Below, one piece after another: positions 63,015-64,000 of a stretch of DNA of 64,000 nucleotides. Numbering within the stretch: the stretch's first letter is position 1; every line of letters starts with the position of its first letter. Below the pieces are notes generated by a model that was given only the letters and a program-made list of their open reading frames with translations, searched no databases and was not told the origin of the DNA. Source of the stretch: Liquidambar formosana (Eukaryota > Streptophyta > Magnoliopsida > Saxifragales > Altingiaceae); the NCBI GenBank assembly GCA_039720395.1, contig JBBPBK010000048.1, positions 1,741,501 to 1,805,500 of the forward strand. The letters are read 5' to 3'. A program made the translations under genes and the position numbers.

Positions 63015-63171
63015 CTATGTTGTCAAAGCAGTTGATGATAACTCTATGGTTGGGTGCACAATATTAACCTTTCCCATTTTTTTTTTTTAATTTTTAATTT
63101 TTATTTATACTTTGTATATCTTTGATAAGTGTAAAATATTGTTTTATTCTATTAAGTCCTCTCCCACATGG

Positions 63172-63332
63172 GTAATGCTACTTTGCCCCCACACTTTGCC
63201 CTACACTTTGCCCCACACTTTGCCCTACTTAGTGCATTTAGGGGGGTAAAGTTGTGGGATCCACTAATATAGTTAAACCCTATAAATTGAAACTCCCCTA
63301 AATGCACTAAGTAGGGCAAAGTAGCATTACCC
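63172..63332. mobile_element. Small MITE with TAATGCTACTTTGCC ends
   Basis: GGGTAATGCTACTTTGCCC at the left is the exact inverse of GGGCAAAGTAGCATTACCC at the right. Inside, CACACTTTGCCC-type units are repeated three times on the left, and CCTACTTAGTGCATTTAGGGG is inverted on the right. Flanks are CTCTCCCACAT and CTCTCACAT, a possible imperfect target duplication. It is about 161 bp and non-coding. Confidence 0.7.
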
Positions 63333-63479
63333 CTCTCACATTAACTTGTCATGTGATCACTGATAAGTGGAATGCAAAGGAGTATATAATGCACCCACTT
63401 AACACAGAATAAATTTTAGATGATCATACGGGCACCAATCAACTGTGGATCCCATAGGACCAAATCTATACATTCCAAT

Positions 63480-63790
63480 CTTTATATATACAATATACCA
63501 ACACCATGAGTTAGGGGTAGTACCCTTTGTATTGGTGGGTCGTTATGGGGTACATTGAACCAATGCAAATGGTACAAACTTCAATATATGGTACTAATAT
63601 AACTTAATTATATCAGCACATTCTCATAGAACTAGATCTGTATATATATATAGTCCTGGTCAGATAAAAATGTGCTTATATAAGTTATGCAAACACCATG
63701 CATTGGGGTTGTACTCCGTGCATTAGTCTCATGTATCTCGTTACCCACCAATGCACAAATACAACCTTTAATGCGGGTGTTCATACGTTC
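63480..63790. repeat. Degraded dispersed repeat related to 54880-55075
   Basis: It holds words such as GCATTGGGGTTGTACTCCGT, CTCGTTACCCACCAATGCAC and TATATAAGTTATG, plus an inverted set upstream (TTGGTGGGTCGTTATGGGGT). It looks like two opposed, degraded copies. No gene is seen from here to the window end. Confidence 0.45.
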
Positions 63791-64000
63791 TTAATATTTT
63801 AGATTTAAAAGGTTTTGACGTGGAATTGAATTGCTTATGCAGATAGAGAAGCAATGTCGGTGAGTTGCATTACTCTCCACTATGGGAAAATATTGCCTCA
63901 TTATATATAACAACCAACAATAAAGGGTTGTTTAATTTGATGTTGAATCCTATCAAATAGGAAATCGATGTTTAGTACGTTGCTACTTGCTAAAAGTAAA

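Overview
The window is nuclear DNA from a flowering plant, most likely a woody eudicot. It is AT-rich, has GT-AG introns, carries many small TIR elements and poly-A/T or GA/CT tracts, and its proteins match the plant forms of eIF4G, ribosomal protein eL43 and MORN-repeat proteins. The species cannot be fixed from the sequence.

1-32.2 kb: one locus holding three head-to-tail copies of the translation initiation factor eIF4G, all on the + strand. Copy 3 (18.7-32.2 kb) has the complete nine-exon layout: N-terminus, a single eIF4E-binding motif (YSRDFLL), MIF4G and MA3. It carries four single-base insertions that break the frame. Copy 2 (8.6-13.4 kb) has lost its start context, an exon-3 acceptor, most of exon 6, and the MIF4G and MA3 regions. 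In exchange, the eIF4E-binding block has been amplified into an in-frame tandem array with an exact 393-bp (131-codon) period, giving four motifs in one open stretch of about 696 codons, plus a fifth downstream. Copy 1 (window edge to 4.5 kb) is a rearranged chimera: two tandem MIF4G blocks followed by three degraded eIF4E-binding modules, the reverse of the normal domain order. The window holds nine eIF4E-binding modules where an ordinary gene has one. About 2 kb of upstream flank (6.4-8.2 kb versus 15.8-17.6 kb) was duplicated with copies 2 and 3.

The roughly 4.5-kb intron 7 of copy 3 has collected two LINE remnants and a Mutator-like MITE with a perfect 9-bp target duplication. Tourist-like MITEs (14.6, 33.0, 48.7 kb), a tRNA-derived SINE shared by copies 2 and 3, and other TIR elements fill the spaces.

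36.4-40.3 kb: a clean five-exon gene for cytosolic 60S ribosomal protein eL43 (RPL37a), whose first coding exon is only the ATG, with a site II element, TATA box and telo-box upstream. 41.7-46.4 kb (- strand): a three-exon gene for a membrane-anchored MORN-repeat protein. 46.6-60.0 kb is an intergenic desert with no gene I can support. 60,015-63,014 is a 3,000-bp solo LTR flanked by the target duplication CTATG, followed by further small TIR elements and degraded repeats.

The most notable object is the eIF4E-binding-module array. If copy 2 is transcribed it would encode a multivalent eIF4E ligand without the eIF4A/eIF3-binding MIF4G domain, which is the architecture of a competitive translation repressor. 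If it is silent, it is an unusually clean record of module amplification in a dying paralogue. The sequence alone cannot decide between these.
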